DNA of 64,000 nucleotides, taken from assembly GCF_018531465.1 (NCBI RefSeq), contig NZ_JAHDTF010000042.1:35603-99602 (forward strand), given 5' to 3'. Shown here in pieces: positions 34,604 through 43,344 of this stretch. The notes beneath the pieces were generated by a model that saw only the letters and a program-made list of their open reading frames with translations, searched no databases and was not told the DNA's origin. Origin of the DNA: Sphaerisporangium fuscum. Its GTDB lineage: Bacteria > Actinomycetota > Actinomycetes > Streptosporangiales > Streptosporangiaceae. Position 1 is the first letter of the stretch. The number at the start of each line of letters is the position of its first letter. Position numbers and translations under genes: made by a program.

Positions 34604-36187
34604 ATGGACGACACGTACGACGTCGTGGTGGTGGGTGACGGCGCCGCCGGGCTCGGCGGGGCGCTGACGCTGGCGCGGGCACGGCGGTCGGTGCTGGTGG
34701 TGGGCGCCGGGGAGCAGCGCAACAGGCCGGCCGGACACGTGCACAACTACCTGGCACGTGAGGGCACCCCGCCGCTGGAGCTGGTGGCGGCCGGCCGCGA
34801 GGAGGTGCTGGGCTACGGCGGGCAGATCGTCGCCGGGCATGTGACGGCCGCCGAACGGCGGGACGACGGTTTCCTGGTGAAGCTGGACGGCGGTCGCGAG
34901 GTACGGGCGCGGCGGCTGCTGGTGGCGACCGGCCTGGTCGACGAGCTGCCCGACGTGCCGGGCCTCGCCGAGCGCTGGGGACGTGACGTGCTGCACTGCC
35001 CCTACTGCCACGGGTGGGAGGCCCGCGACCGGCGCATCGGCGTCCTGGCCACCGGCCCGCTCGCCCTCCACCAGGCGCACCTGTGGCGGCAGTTGAGCGA
35101 AGACGTGCTGTTCCTGAGCCACCGGAGCCCGGCGCCGAACGACGAGGACACCGAACGGCTCGCGGCTCGCGGCATCACGGTCGTGGAGGGCGAGGTCACC
35201 GGAATCCAGGTGAGCGACGACGCCCTGACCGGCGTACGGCTGGCCACGGGCGAGGTCGTCGCACTCGACGTGGTGGCCGTCGGGACGCGCATGAACGCCC
35301 GCGCGGAGGTGCTGGAGTCGCTGGGGCTCAAGCCGGTCGAGGTCGAGATCCAGGGTCAGGTCGTCGGAACGCAGATCGCCGCGGATCCGTCCGGCAAGAC
35401 CGAGGTGCCGGGCGTGTGGGTCGCGGGGAACGTGGCCGACGTTCAGGCACAGGTGATCGTGTCCGCCGCGGCGGGCCTGAAGGCGGGCGCGGCGATCAAC
35501 GCCGATCTCGTCGCCGAGGACACCCGGAACGCCCTCGCCACCTACCAGGAGCAGGTGCGCACGATGTTCGAGGAGGCGGGCTGGGAGGAGCGCTACCAGG
35601 CACGCCCGGCGATCTGGAGCGGAAGTCCCAACCCGCAACTGGTCGCCGAGGCCGCCGCGCTCACCCCCGGCCGGGCACTCGACGTCGGCTGCGGCGAGGG
35701 CGCCGACACGGTGTGGCTCGCCGAACGGGGCTGGCAGGTGACGGCGGTCGACATCTCCCGCACCGCCCTGCGGCGGGCCGCCGCCCACGCCGAGGCCGCC
35801 GGTTCACCGGTGGCCGGACGCATCGAGTGGACGCACGCCGACCTGCGCGAGCGCCCGCCGGCCGAGGGGGCGTACGACCTGGTGTCCTCGAACTTCATGC
35901 ACCTGCCGGGCAAGCCGCGACGGGAACTGTTCGCCCGCCTGGCCGCCGCCGTCGCCCCTGGCGGCACCCTGCTGATCGTCGGCCACCACCCGTCCGACCT
36001 GCGCACCTCCGCCCATAGGATGCACTTCCCGGACATGATGTACACGGCGGAGGAGGTCGCGTCCGCCCTCGACCCGGCAACCTGGGAGATCGTGTCCGCC
36101 GACACCCGCCCCCGCACCGTGGTCGACCCCGAAGGCCGGGAGACCACCATCCACGACGCCGTCCTGGTCGCCCGCCGCCGCGCTTGA
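34604..36187 (+). CDS. Fusion of thioredoxin-reductase-like oxidoreductase and SAM methyltransferase
   Basis: 527 residues. Residues 1-~305 are an FAD/NAD(P) oxidoreductase: VVVVGDGAAGLGGALTLARA binds FAD, the redox pair sits in HCPYCHGWE (C132, C135), and VWVAGNVADVQAQ closes the domain. Residues ~340-525 are a class I methyltransferase: ALDVGCGEGADTVWLAERGW (SAM motif I, ~358-366) then WTHADLRERPP and SSNFMHLP. The two halves are joined in frame by a helical linker (AEDTRNALATYQEQVRTMFEEAGW). The reaction is unknown; a coupled redox-methylation of a thiol or metalloid is one possibility. Divergent XRE-cupin regulator. Confidence 0.9.
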   Translation: MDDTYDVVVVGDGAAGLGGALTLARARRSVLVVGAGEQRNRPAGHVHNYLAREGTPPLELVAAGREEVLGYGGQIVAGHVTAAERRDDGFLVKLDGGREVRARRLLVATGLVDELPDVPGLAERWGRDVLHCPYCHGWEARDRRIGVLATGPLALHQAHLWRQLSEDVLFLSHRSPAPNDEDTERLAARGITVVEGEVTGIQVSDDALTGVRLATGEVVALDVVAVGTRMNARAEVLESLGLKPVEVEIQGQVVGTQIAADPSGKTEVPGVWVAGNVADVQAQVIVSAAAGLKAGAAINADLVAEDTRNALATYQEQVRTMFEEAGWEERYQARPAIWSGSPNPQLVAEAAALTPGRALDVGCGEGADTVWLAERGWQVTAVDISRTALRRAAAHAEAAGSPVAGRIEWTHADLRERPPAEGAYDLVSSNFMHLPGKPRRELFARLAAAVAPGGTLLIVGHHPSDLRTSAHRMHFPDMMYTAEEVASALDPATWEIVSADTRPRTVVDPEGRETTIHDAVLVARRRA

Positions 36188-36198
36188 ACGGCCTCTCT

Positions 36199-36269
36199 GA
36201 CACGGCCCTCGCGGAGGCGCTTCGCGCCAGGAGCGAGGGCTGTGTCCTGTGGGGGCACGCCCCCACAGG
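36199..36269. terminator. Two consecutive strong hairpins between convergent genes
   Basis: First: GACACGGCCCTCGC (36199-36212) with GCGAGGGCTGTGTC (36233-36246), 14 bp with one G-U. Second: CCTGTGGGGGC (36246-36256) with its complement (36259-36269), 11 bp and a 2-nt loop. They separate the fusion gene (plus) from a small minus-strand ORF and likely stop transcription both ways. Confidence 0.7.
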
Positions 36270-36283
36270 CCCCGCGCTGCCGC

Positions 36284-36463
36284 TCACAGGTCGCTCCTCG
36301 CGCGGAAGGTGGCGATGGCGCGAGCGGCCGAGGCCGGATCTTCGGTCACGCGGGCCTGTACAGGCAGGCCGTCGGGCCGCTTGACGAGGTACCAGACCCC
36401 ACCATTGGGGACGTCGACCACGGTGACGGTGGCGATCAGCCGGCCGTCGCCGTACACGTCCAT
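36284..36463 (-). CDS. Small hypothetical protein
   Basis: 59 residues from ATG 36463, or 57 from the GTG at 36457, which has GGAG at a better 6-nt spacing. The sequence (GDGRLIATVTVVDVPNGG then WYLVKRPDGLPVQARVTEDPASAARAIATF) has sensible strand/helix pattern and actinomycete codon bias. No family recognised and it may be a fragment. It ends 14 bp from a double hairpin. Confidence 0.5.
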   Translation of the reverse strand: MDVYGDGRLIATVTVVDVPNGGVWYLVKRPDGLPVQARVTEDPASAARAIATFRARSDL

Positions 36464-36687
36464 CTCCGGTGCCTGAGTTGGTTCTTGTTCTGTAGTGGCA
36501 GCGACGGGCGATGGCTTGGTGGAGCAAAGGCGTAGCGCCTGGTCGATGTCAGCGGCCGTGTCAGCACGGCAACGGGCCGGTATCAGGGCGGTCGGCGACG
36601 GTAGATGCCATGAAGGGTTCAGCGACTGCGGCCTCGGGGCTGCGCAAGGCGTACAAAGACAAGATCGCGCTCGAGAACAGGCTCCGT

Positions 36688-37923
36688 ATGCGGGCCTTCC
36701 GGGGAGTGGGGGTCACGGCGCTGGCGGCCGCGCTGCTGGCCGGGGCGGCCGCGCCCGTGCTCGCCATCGCGGACAGCAGGCCGGCGCCGAAGGCCACTGC
36801 CGGGCAGGATCGCCCGGAACTGCAGAAGGCCATCCAGGAGTGGGTCGATGACGGCTACGCCGGGATGCAGATGCGCGTGCACGATCAGCGGGGCGACTGG
36901 GTCGGCAGCGCCGGGGTGCGCAAGCTGGGCCAGAGCGCCACGCCGCCGACGAACGGGCGGTTCTGGATCGGCAGCGCCACCAAGAGCTTCACCGCGACCC
37001 TGGTGCTGCAACTGGTGGCCGAGGGCAAGGTCGAGCTGGACGGCCCGGTGGCCGACTACCTGCCCGAGCTCGGGCTGGACCGGCGGATCACCGTGCGGAT
37101 GATGTTGCAGCACACCAGCGGGCTGTTCAACTACACCGGCGAGTACTACGACGACGGGAAGTACGTACCGGGGATCCCCGCCACGGGCAAGGAGTGGCTG
37201 GACAACCGTTTCCGCACCTATCAGCCCGAGGAGCTGGTACGGCTGGCGCTGTCCAAGCCGGCGAAGTTCGCGCCGGGGACGGGCTGGAGCTACGCCAACA
37301 CCAACTACACGCTGGCCCTGCTGCTGATCGAGAAGGTCACGGGCCACTCGTACACCGAGGAGATGAAGCGGCGGATCCTGCGGCCGCTCGGTCTGTCGGA
37401 CACCATGGTGCCGGGCACCCGGACGGACCTCCCCGGTCCGCACTCCCACGGCTACTTCCGCTACCAGGACGCCGACCAGTGGAAGGTGGTCGACGTCACT
37501 CGCCAGAACCTCTCCCTGCTGGCGGGCGCCGGTGACATGATCTCGACCACCAAGGATCTCCAGACGTTCTTCTCCGCGCTGAATGGCGGCAAGCTCCTGC
37601 CGGCCCGGCTTCTGGCCGAGATGCGCCGGCCGGACCCGAGGAGCGACGGCCTCTTCGGCCGCTACGGCCTCGGGACGTACGTGCTGGACACGGGCCCGGA
37701 CTGCGCCGGCGTCATCCTCAACCACGACGGCAGCCCCCCGGCGGGCTACGGGACGCTGATGTACAGCACGCCCGACGGCAGCAAGACCCTGACCGCGTCG
37801 ATAACCATGGGGGACGCCGCAATCGACCAGGCAGTGGTGTTCCCGAAGGCGTTGAACAGGCTCATCAAGGAGGTGTTCTGCGACGGGCAGGCCGGGGCAG
37901 AGAAGACCAGGCCGGCTCAGTAG
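36688..37923 (+). CDS. Secreted serine hydrolase (beta-lactamase/DD-peptidase family)
   Basis: 411 residues from ATG 36688, where a classic signal peptide begins (MRAFRGVGVTALAAALLAGA). Motifs: SATKSFT (SxxK, catalytic Ser/Lys), YANTNYTL (YxN) and NHDGSPPAGYG (HxG-like). This is the class C beta-lactamase fold used by D-alanyl-D-alanine carboxypeptidases and esterases. The frame is open 78 nt further upstream to an ATG at 36610, coding for a segment that resembles the start of an ABC ATPase; I treat that as non-native. Confidence 0.85.
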   Translation: MRAFRGVGVTALAAALLAGAAAPVLAIADSRPAPKATAGQDRPELQKAIQEWVDDGYAGMQMRVHDQRGDWVGSAGVRKLGQSATPPTNGRFWIGSATKSFTATLVLQLVAEGKVELDGPVADYLPELGLDRRITVRMMLQHTSGLFNYTGEYYDDGKYVPGIPATGKEWLDNRFRTYQPEELVRLALSKPAKFAPGTGWSYANTNYTLALLLIEKVTGHSYTEEMKRRILRPLGLSDTMVPGTRTDLPGPHSHGYFRYQDADQWKVVDVTRQNLSLLAGAGDMISTTKDLQTFFSALNGGKLLPARLLAEMRRPDPRSDGLFGRYGLGTYVLDTGPDCAGVILNHDGSPPAGYGTLMYSTPDGSKTLTASITMGDAAIDQAVVFPKALNRLIKEVFCDGQAGAEKTRPAQ

Positions 37924-38016
37924 ACACGGCCGAGCACGGCGGCGGGAGGCACGGGTCCCATGTGGGTGCTTCGCCCTGCGCGATCGGCGCGGCGGGGCGG
38001 GGATGCGTGTCAGACG

Positions 38017-38191
38017 ATGGACCTCGTGATACTGACGAAATCCGGGCACGCTTGCGTGCGACTCGAGAAGAACGGCCGGTCCCTCGTCATCGACCCCGGT
38101 CGGTTGACCCCGGAGCCGGACGTCCTGACCGGAGCCGAGGCCGTCCTCGTCACGCACGAGCATTTCGACCACCTTGACGCCGACCGCCTGT
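38017..38191 (+). pseudogene. N-terminal fragment of a metallo-beta-lactamase-fold hydrolase
   Basis: About 58 residues with THEHFDHLDADRL, the metal-binding motif, preceded by GHACVRLEKNGRSLVIDPG, matching UPF0173-type metal-dependent hydrolases. After DADRL the similarity stops abruptly and the frame runs into unrelated sequence. Only about a quarter of the usual ~210-residue protein remains, so it is a truncated relic. Confidence 0.75.
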
Positions 38192-38374
38192 TCACCTTTG
38201 CGTCTCGTCATAGCGGTGGACCACACCAGGAACACCGCAAGGAGATCACCATGGACGCCATCCGTGTCCGGTCGGGTGGGACCGGCTCCAGCAGCCCGAT
38301 CCCGCCTGACCGGCGGCACGCCCTTCGAAGCCGCCCAGGTGAGGTTGACATGCGCGCCGTGATGGCGGATTGTC
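38192..38374. other. Sequence of unclear origin between a gene relic and the homogentisate operon
   Basis: Contains AAGGAG with an ATG at 38250, a good start signal, but the following frame (MDAIRVRSGGTGSSSP) shows no family features and would overlap the next gene. It may be a second truncated gene. No complete gene supported. Confidence 0.35.
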
Positions 38375-38410
38375 GTACGTATAGAGGACATTATTGTCCG
38401 ATATGCGTAC
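38375..38410. promoter_or_regulatory. 36-bp interrupted palindrome controlling the homogentisate operon
   Basis: Symmetric blocks GTACG, ATA, GGACA on the left mirror TGTCC, TAT, CGTAC on the right around a TTAT centre: 13 of 16 paired positions are complementary. It ends 13 bp before the dioxygenase start, overlapping the promoter/5' leader region, so it is probably a repressor operator. Confidence 0.7.
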
Positions 38411-38423
38411 ACGAGGAGGGCCC

Positions 38424-39599
38424 ATGCCGTACTACCGCACCGTCGGCGAGGTGCCTCGCAAGAGGCACGTCCAGTTCCGCCGGCCGGACGGCGGGCTGTA
38501 CGCCGAGGAGCTGATGGGTGAGGAAGGCTTCTCCTCCGACTCCTCGCTGCTGTACCACCGGCACCTGCCCACCGCCATCGTCAAGGCCGAGGCGGTGACC
38601 GACGGCACGGGCGAGAGGCTCTCGCCGAACCTTCCCCTCTCCCCGCGCCACTTCCGCACCCAGAGCCTCCCCGTCGGCGGCGACCTCGTCACCGGACGGC
38701 AACCGCTGGCCGGCAACGCCGACGTCCGCATGTCGTACGCCGCCGCCGACCAGCCGAGCGAGCTCTACCGCGACTCCAAGGGCGACGAATGCGTCTACAT
38801 CGCCAGTGGCCGGGCCCGCTTCGAGTCGACGTACGGCGTGATCGAGGCCGGTGAGGGCGACTACATCGTGATCCCGACGGGCACGATCCACCGGTGGGTG
38901 CCGCTCGACGGCACCACGGTGAAGGCCCTCGCGATCGAGGCGTCCGGGCACATCCGCCCGCCCAGGCGCTACCTGTCGCAGTACGGCCAGTTCCTCGAGC
39001 ACGCCCCCTACTCCGAACGCGATCTGAGGGCGCCCGAGGAGCCGTTCGTCGTCGACGGGGACGAGACGCCCGTCCTGGTCAGGACCCGCGGCGGCCTCAC
39101 CCGGCTGACGTACGCCCACCACCCGTTCGACGTGGTCGGCTGGGACGGCTACCTGTACCCCTACGCCTTCAACATCGCCGACTTCGAGCCGATCGTGAAG
39201 CGCACGCACGCGCCGCCGCCGGTCCACCAGACCTTCGAGGGGCCGGGCTTCGTCATCTGCTCGTTCTGCCCCCGGCCGCTCGACTTCCATCCCGAGGCCG
39301 TGCCGATCCCGTACAACCACCACAACGTCGACTCCGACGAGTTCATGTTCTACGTGGGCGGCGACTACACCGCGCGTAAGGGGTCGGGCATCGACGTCGG
39401 GTCCATCTCCCTGCATCCGGCCGGGTTCACGCACGGGCCGCAGCCGGGGGCGGTGGAGGCGGCCGTCGACGCCGTGAGCAGGGGCGTGAAGGAGACCAGC
39501 GAGCTCGCCGTCATGGTCGACACGTTCCGTCCGCTGGATCTCGGCGGGGCGGCGCTGGCCTGCGAGGATCCCGGTTACGCCTGGACGTGGGCCCGATGA
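38424..39599 (+). CDS. hmgA: Homogentisate 1,2-dioxygenase
   Basis: 391 residues. The cupin-type dioxygenase opens the ring of homogentisate to maleylacetoacetate in tyrosine/phenylalanine breakdown. Conserved blocks: DECVYIASGRARFESTYG, GEGDYIVIPTGTIHRWV, YNHHNVDSDEFMFYVGGDY with candidate iron ligands His/His/Glu, and SLHPAGFTHGPQPG. GAGGAGG lies 4 nt before the ATG. The stop overlaps the next start (ATGA); the fused fumarylacetoacetase follows. Length is shorter than the classical ~440-residue enzyme, as for the actinomycete group. Confidence 0.88.
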   Translation: MPYYRTVGEVPRKRHVQFRRPDGGLYAEELMGEEGFSSDSSLLYHRHLPTAIVKAEAVTDGTGERLSPNLPLSPRHFRTQSLPVGGDLVTGRQPLAGNADVRMSYAAADQPSELYRDSKGDECVYIASGRARFESTYGVIEAGEGDYIVIPTGTIHRWVPLDGTTVKALAIEASGHIRPPRRYLSQYGQFLEHAPYSERDLRAPEEPFVVDGDETPVLVRTRGGLTRLTYAHHPFDVVGWDGYLYPYAFNIADFEPIVKRTHAPPPVHQTFEGPGFVICSFCPRPLDFHPEAVPIPYNHHNVDSDEFMFYVGGDYTARKGSGIDVGSISLHPAGFTHGPQPGAVEAAVDAVSRGVKETSELAVMVDTFRPLDLGGAALACEDPGYAWTWAR

Positions 39600-41644
39600 G
39601 CGACCCACTCCCCCCGGCGGCCGGGGCGCTCTCCGCGCTGTTCACCGCCCTTGTCGACGACGCGGGGCTGTACCCGCCCGCCCAGCTGCCCATGTCCAGG
39701 GCGCTGACGCGCCACTACGCCGACGAGGACGCCGGAAGTGACGTGCTCACCCACCGCTTCCTGTGCCCCTCCGGGCGTCTGGCGGAGCTGCGCGCGTCGC
39801 TGACCCGGCCCATCCGGCTGGGCATCATCCTCGACGCGCCCGAGATGCCGCCCCTCGACGACACCCCGGACGTCCGGGTCGAGCTCGTCGAGATCGCCCT
39901 TCCCAAGGGGATGAGCATCGACATGGTCGCCGAGCGGGTCGATGTGGCCCGGTCGGGGGCGCGCCTGTTCGTGGAGGTCCCGCCCGGGGAACTGCACCAG
40001 GTCCCTGACGGTGTGGGCCTCAAGGTGCGCTGCGGGGGGCTCACGCCGGAGCTCCATCCCTCCACCCACGAGCTGGGACATTTCATCCGCAACTGCGTCG
40101 AGCAGGGCATCCCGTTCAAGGCCACCGCCGGGCTGCACCACGCGGTACGGCACCCGGACCCGAGCCTCGGGGTGTACCGGCACGGGTTCCTCAACCTCCT
40201 GCTCGCCGTCTGCACGGCGATCGAGGGGCGCGATCCCGTGCGCGTGCTCGAGATCATGGACCGGCGCGAACTGGCGGCGCTCGCACGGGCCGTCACGCCC
40301 GAGACCGCGCGCCGCGCCCGCGAGCTGCTGGTCTCGTACGGGTCGTGCAGCACCGGCGCGCCCATCCACGACCTGCGGACGCTCGGCCTGATCGAACGCC
40401 GCGCCGGCACGGTACCGTCCGTCCACGAGGAGATCATGACGTCCACCTGGGTCCCCGGAGCCGACACCTCCCCCTACGGCCTGGCCAACCTGCCGTACGG
40501 GGTCTTCTCGCGCCAGGGCGAGCCACCAAGGGTCGGCGTGCGCGTCGGCGAGCACGTCCTCGACCTCGCGCCCGTCCTGCACGACGAGATCTTCGCCCGG
40601 CCCGGCCTCAACGACTTCATGGCGCGGGGACGGGAGGCGTGGCGGGAGACCCGTCACCTCATCCAGCACCTGCTGTCGGCGGACGCCGCGAACGCCGCGG
40701 CCAACAGGGCGGCCGTCGAGCCGCACCTCGTCCCGCTCCACCAGGTGCGGCTGCACCTCCCCGTCGAGGTCGGCGACTACGTCGACTTCTACTGCTCCCT
40801 GGAGCACGCGACGAACCTGGGCCGCATGTTCCGCCCTGACGAGAACCCCCTCAAACCCAACTGGCGGCACCTGCCGGTCGGCTACCACGGCCGCTCCGGC
40901 ACGGTCGTGGTGTCCGGCACCCCGATCACCCGGCCGCGCGGGCAGCGCGCCCCGGCGCCCGGCGGCGGCACGCCCGCCTTCGGACCGAGCACCAGGCTCG
41001 ACATCGAGGCCGAGCTGGGGTTCCTCGTCGGCGTGCCGACGGGCATGGGAGAGCCGGCCGGCGACTTCGCCGAGCACGTCTTCGGGGTGACGCTGGTCAA
41101 CGACTGGAGCGCCCGCGACATCCAGGCCTGGGAGTACGTCCCGCTCGGGCCGTTCCTCGGCAAGTCGTTCGCCACCTCGATCTCCCCCTGGATCACCCCC
41201 TTGGAGGCGCTCGAACACGCCCGCGTCCCGGGGCGCGAGCAGGATCCGGAACCTCTCGACTACCTGCGCAGGCGGGAGCCGTGGGGGCTCGACATCACGT
41301 TGAGCGTCGAACTGAACGGCGAGGCGATCTCCAGCCCGCCGTACGCCGCGATGTACTGGACACCCGACCAGATGCTCGCCCACATGACCGTGAACGGCGC
41401 CTCGCTGCGCACCGGCGACCTGTTCGCCAGCGGCACGGTCTCCGGGACCGAGCGGGAGCAGCGAGGATCGCTGATCGAGATCAGCTGGAACGGCACCGAG
41501 CCGGTCAAGCTGTCCGACGGCCGGACGCGCGCCTTCCTCGACGACGGCGACACCGTGACGATCTCCGCCACGGCCCCCGGCCCGAACGGCTCACGCATCG
41601 CGCTCGGGGAGGTCAGCGGCACGATCCTGCCCTCGGCCGGCTGA
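39596..41644 (+). CDS. Fumarylacetoacetase with an extra ~280-residue N-terminal domain
   Basis: 682 residues. Residues ~282-682 are a complete FAH (TSTWVPGADTSPYGLANLPYGVFS, PVEVGDYVDFYCSLEHATNLGRMFRP, GYHGRSGTVVVSGTP, DIEAELGFLVGVPTG, LVNDWSARDIQAWEYVPLGPFLGKSF), which splits fumarylacetoacetate to fumarate and acetoacetate. Residues 1-~280 form a separate domain (DDAGLYPPAQLPMSRAL, FLCPSGRLAELRASL, FIRNCVEQGIPFKATAGLHHAVRHPD, HGFLNLLLAV, SYGSCSTGAPIHDLRTLGL), resembling an uncharacterised stand-alone actinomycete protein. There is no stop between them; an internal ATG at 40436 has GAGGAG only 3 nt upstream. The usual isomerase gene is missing nearby. Confidence 0.88.
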   Translation: MSDPLPPAAGALSALFTALVDDAGLYPPAQLPMSRALTRHYADEDAGSDVLTHRFLCPSGRLAELRASLTRPIRLGIILDAPEMPPLDDTPDVRVELVEIALPKGMSIDMVAERVDVARSGARLFVEVPPGELHQVPDGVGLKVRCGGLTPELHPSTHELGHFIRNCVEQGIPFKATAGLHHAVRHPDPSLGVYRHGFLNLLLAVCTAIEGRDPVRVLEIMDRRELAALARAVTPETARRARELLVSYGSCSTGAPIHDLRTLGLIERRAGTVPSVHEEIMTSTWVPGADTSPYGLANLPYGVFSRQGEPPRVGVRVGEHVLDLAPVLHDEIFARPGLNDFMARGREAWRETRHLIQHLLSADAANAAANRAAVEPHLVPLHQVRLHLPVEVGDYVDFYCSLEHATNLGRMFRPDENPLKPNWRHLPVGYHGRSGTVVVSGTPITRPRGQRAPAPGGGTPAFGPSTRLDIEAELGFLVGVPTGMGEPAGDFAEHVFGVTLVNDWSARDIQAWEYVPLGPFLGKSFATSISPWITPLEALEHARVPGREQDPEPLDYLRRREPWGLDITLSVELNGEAISSPPYAAMYWTPDQMLAHMTVNGASLRTGDLFASGTVSGTEREQRGSLIEISWNGTEPVKLSDGRTRAFLDDGDTVTISATAPGPNGSRIALGEVSGTILPSAG

Positions 41645-41768
41645 GGCCGGGCCACGGAGACTTGCCCTGCCGCGCTCCGAAAAATGGGACTACGGTGGAA
41701 ATCAAAGGGCCGCCTTAAGGAACCACCGACGCCGGCAACGCGTTTTCCATTACAGGAGGGCCGGGGCT

Positions 41769-42200
41769 ATGGACTCATGGATCTTCTGGCTGATGATCGC
41801 GGCGGCGCTCGGCGTGGCAGAGATCTTCACGCTCACCGCGGCGCTCGGGCTGCTCGGCGCCGCCGCCCTGCTGACCGCGGCGGTCGCGGCGATCGGACTG
41901 CCGACCGGGATCCAGCTCGCCGTGTTCATCCTCGGCTCGGTGTCCGGCCTCGTCGTCCTCCGCCCCTTCGCCCGGCGCCACATCGCCCAGCCGCCCGTGC
42001 AGCGGTTCGGCGTCTCGGCGCTCGTCGGCAGGTCCGCCTACGTCACCCGGGAGGTGACGGGGCTCAACGGCCGGGTACGCATCGGGGGTGAGGAGTGGTC
42101 CGCTCGCGCGTACGACGAGACGCTGGTGATCCCGGCGGGCGCGAAGGTGGACGTCATCGAAATCGAAGGGGCCACCGCCCTCGTCTATCCCCGGGAGTGA
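41769..42200 (+). CDS. NfeD-family membrane protein
   Basis: 143 residues: two or three transmembrane helices (to about residue 70) then an OB-fold NfeD domain (VGRSAYVTREVTGLNGRVRIGGEEWSARA). NfeD proteins pair with SPFH/stomatin proteins, and such a gene follows after 3 bp. AGGAGGGC precedes the ATG. Together they likely organise membrane domains or protein quality control. Confidence 0.9.
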   Translation: MDSWIFWLMIAAALGVAEIFTLTAALGLLGAAALLTAAVAAIGLPTGIQLAVFILGSVSGLVVLRPFARRHIAQPPVQRFGVSALVGRSAYVTREVTGLNGRVRIGGEEWSARAYDETLVIPAGAKVDVIEIEGATALVYPRE

Positions 42201-42203
42201 ACC

Positions 42204-43307
42204 ATGGACGCCGCACTGGTCGCCGGAATCCTGATCGTCCTGCTGGCGGTGTTCACGGTCCTACGATCGGTGCGCATCGTCCCCCAGGCGCGGGCCGGGA
42301 ACGTCGAGCGCCTCGGCCGCTACCATCGCACCCTCGAGCCCGGTCTCAACTTCGTGATCCCCTACGTCGACCGCGTACGGCCGCTCATCGACCTGCGTGA
42401 GCAGGTGGTCTCCTTCAAGCCGCAGCCGGTCATCACCGAGGACAACCTCGTCGTCGACATCGACACGGTCCTGTACTTCCAGGTCACCGACCCGCGCGCG
42501 GCGGCGTACGAGATCGCCAACTTCATCCAGGGCGTCGAGCAGCTCACGGTGACGACGCTGCGCAACGTGGTCGGCGGCATGGACCTCGAGAAGACCCTGA
42601 CCTCGCGCGACACCATCAACAGCCAGCTGCGCGGGGTGCTCGACGAGGCGACCGGCAAGTGGGGCATCCGGGTCAACCGCGTCGAGATCAAGGCCATCGA
42701 CCCGCCCAAGAACATCAAGGAGGCGATGGAGAAGCAGATGCGCGCCGAGCGCGACAAGCGTGCCGCGATCCTCAACGCCGAGGGCCTGCGTCAGTCGCAG
42801 ATCCTCACGGCCGAGGGTGAGAAGCAGAGCGCCATCCTGCGCGCGGAGGGCGAGCGCACCGCCGCGATCCTCAAGGCCGAGGGCCAGTCGCAGGCCATCG
42901 ACGAGGTGTTCCAGGCCGTCCACCGCAACGATCCCGACCCCAAGCTGCTCGCCTACCAGTACCTCCAGGTCCTTCCCCAGCTCGCCCAGGGGCAGGGCAA
43001 CACGTTCTGGGTGATCCCGAGCGAGGTCACCTCGGCTCTGCAGGGAGTGTCCCGGGCCTTCACCGAGGCCCTGCCGCCGTCGGCCGCCACCCGCGAGGCG
43101 GGCGAGACCAGGAGCGCCGCCAAGGAGGCCGCGGCCCGCGCGGAGAGGGCCGCCGAGGAGGCCATCGCCGACGCCGAGGAGACCGGCCCCCGCCGGCTCG
43201 GCCCCGGCACGTCCCTCCCCGACCCCCTGTCCGACCTGGACGCCGGCACGCCCGTCTCCCAGCAGCGCCCCGACCCCCACCACGACCCCGGAACCCGCAC
43301 CTCCTGA
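42204..43307 (+). CDS. SPFH/Band 7 (stomatin-like) protein
   Basis: 367 residues: an N-terminal membrane anchor (~4-22), the SPFH domain (~25-190: VPQARAGNVERLGRYHRTLEPGLNFVIPYVD), then a long Ala/Glu-rich coiled coil with QSQILTAEGEKQSAILRAEGERTAAILKAEG (~195-240) and a disordered Pro-rich tail. Works with the NfeD partner in membrane microdomains. Confidence 0.92.
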   Translation: MDAALVAGILIVLLAVFTVLRSVRIVPQARAGNVERLGRYHRTLEPGLNFVIPYVDRVRPLIDLREQVVSFKPQPVITEDNLVVDIDTVLYFQVTDPRAAAYEIANFIQGVEQLTVTTLRNVVGGMDLEKTLTSRDTINSQLRGVLDEATGKWGIRVNRVEIKAIDPPKNIKEAMEKQMRAERDKRAAILNAEGLRQSQILTAEGEKQSAILRAEGERTAAILKAEGQSQAIDEVFQAVHRNDPDPKLLAYQYLQVLPQLAQGQGNTFWVIPSEVTSALQGVSRAFTEALPPSAATREAGETRSAAKEAAARAERAAEEAIADAEETGPRRLGPGTSLPDPLSDLDAGTPVSQQRPDPHHDPGTRTS

Positions 43308-43344
43308 CCTAAGCCGGCGGAACCCCTCTTGACGGGCATCGGCT

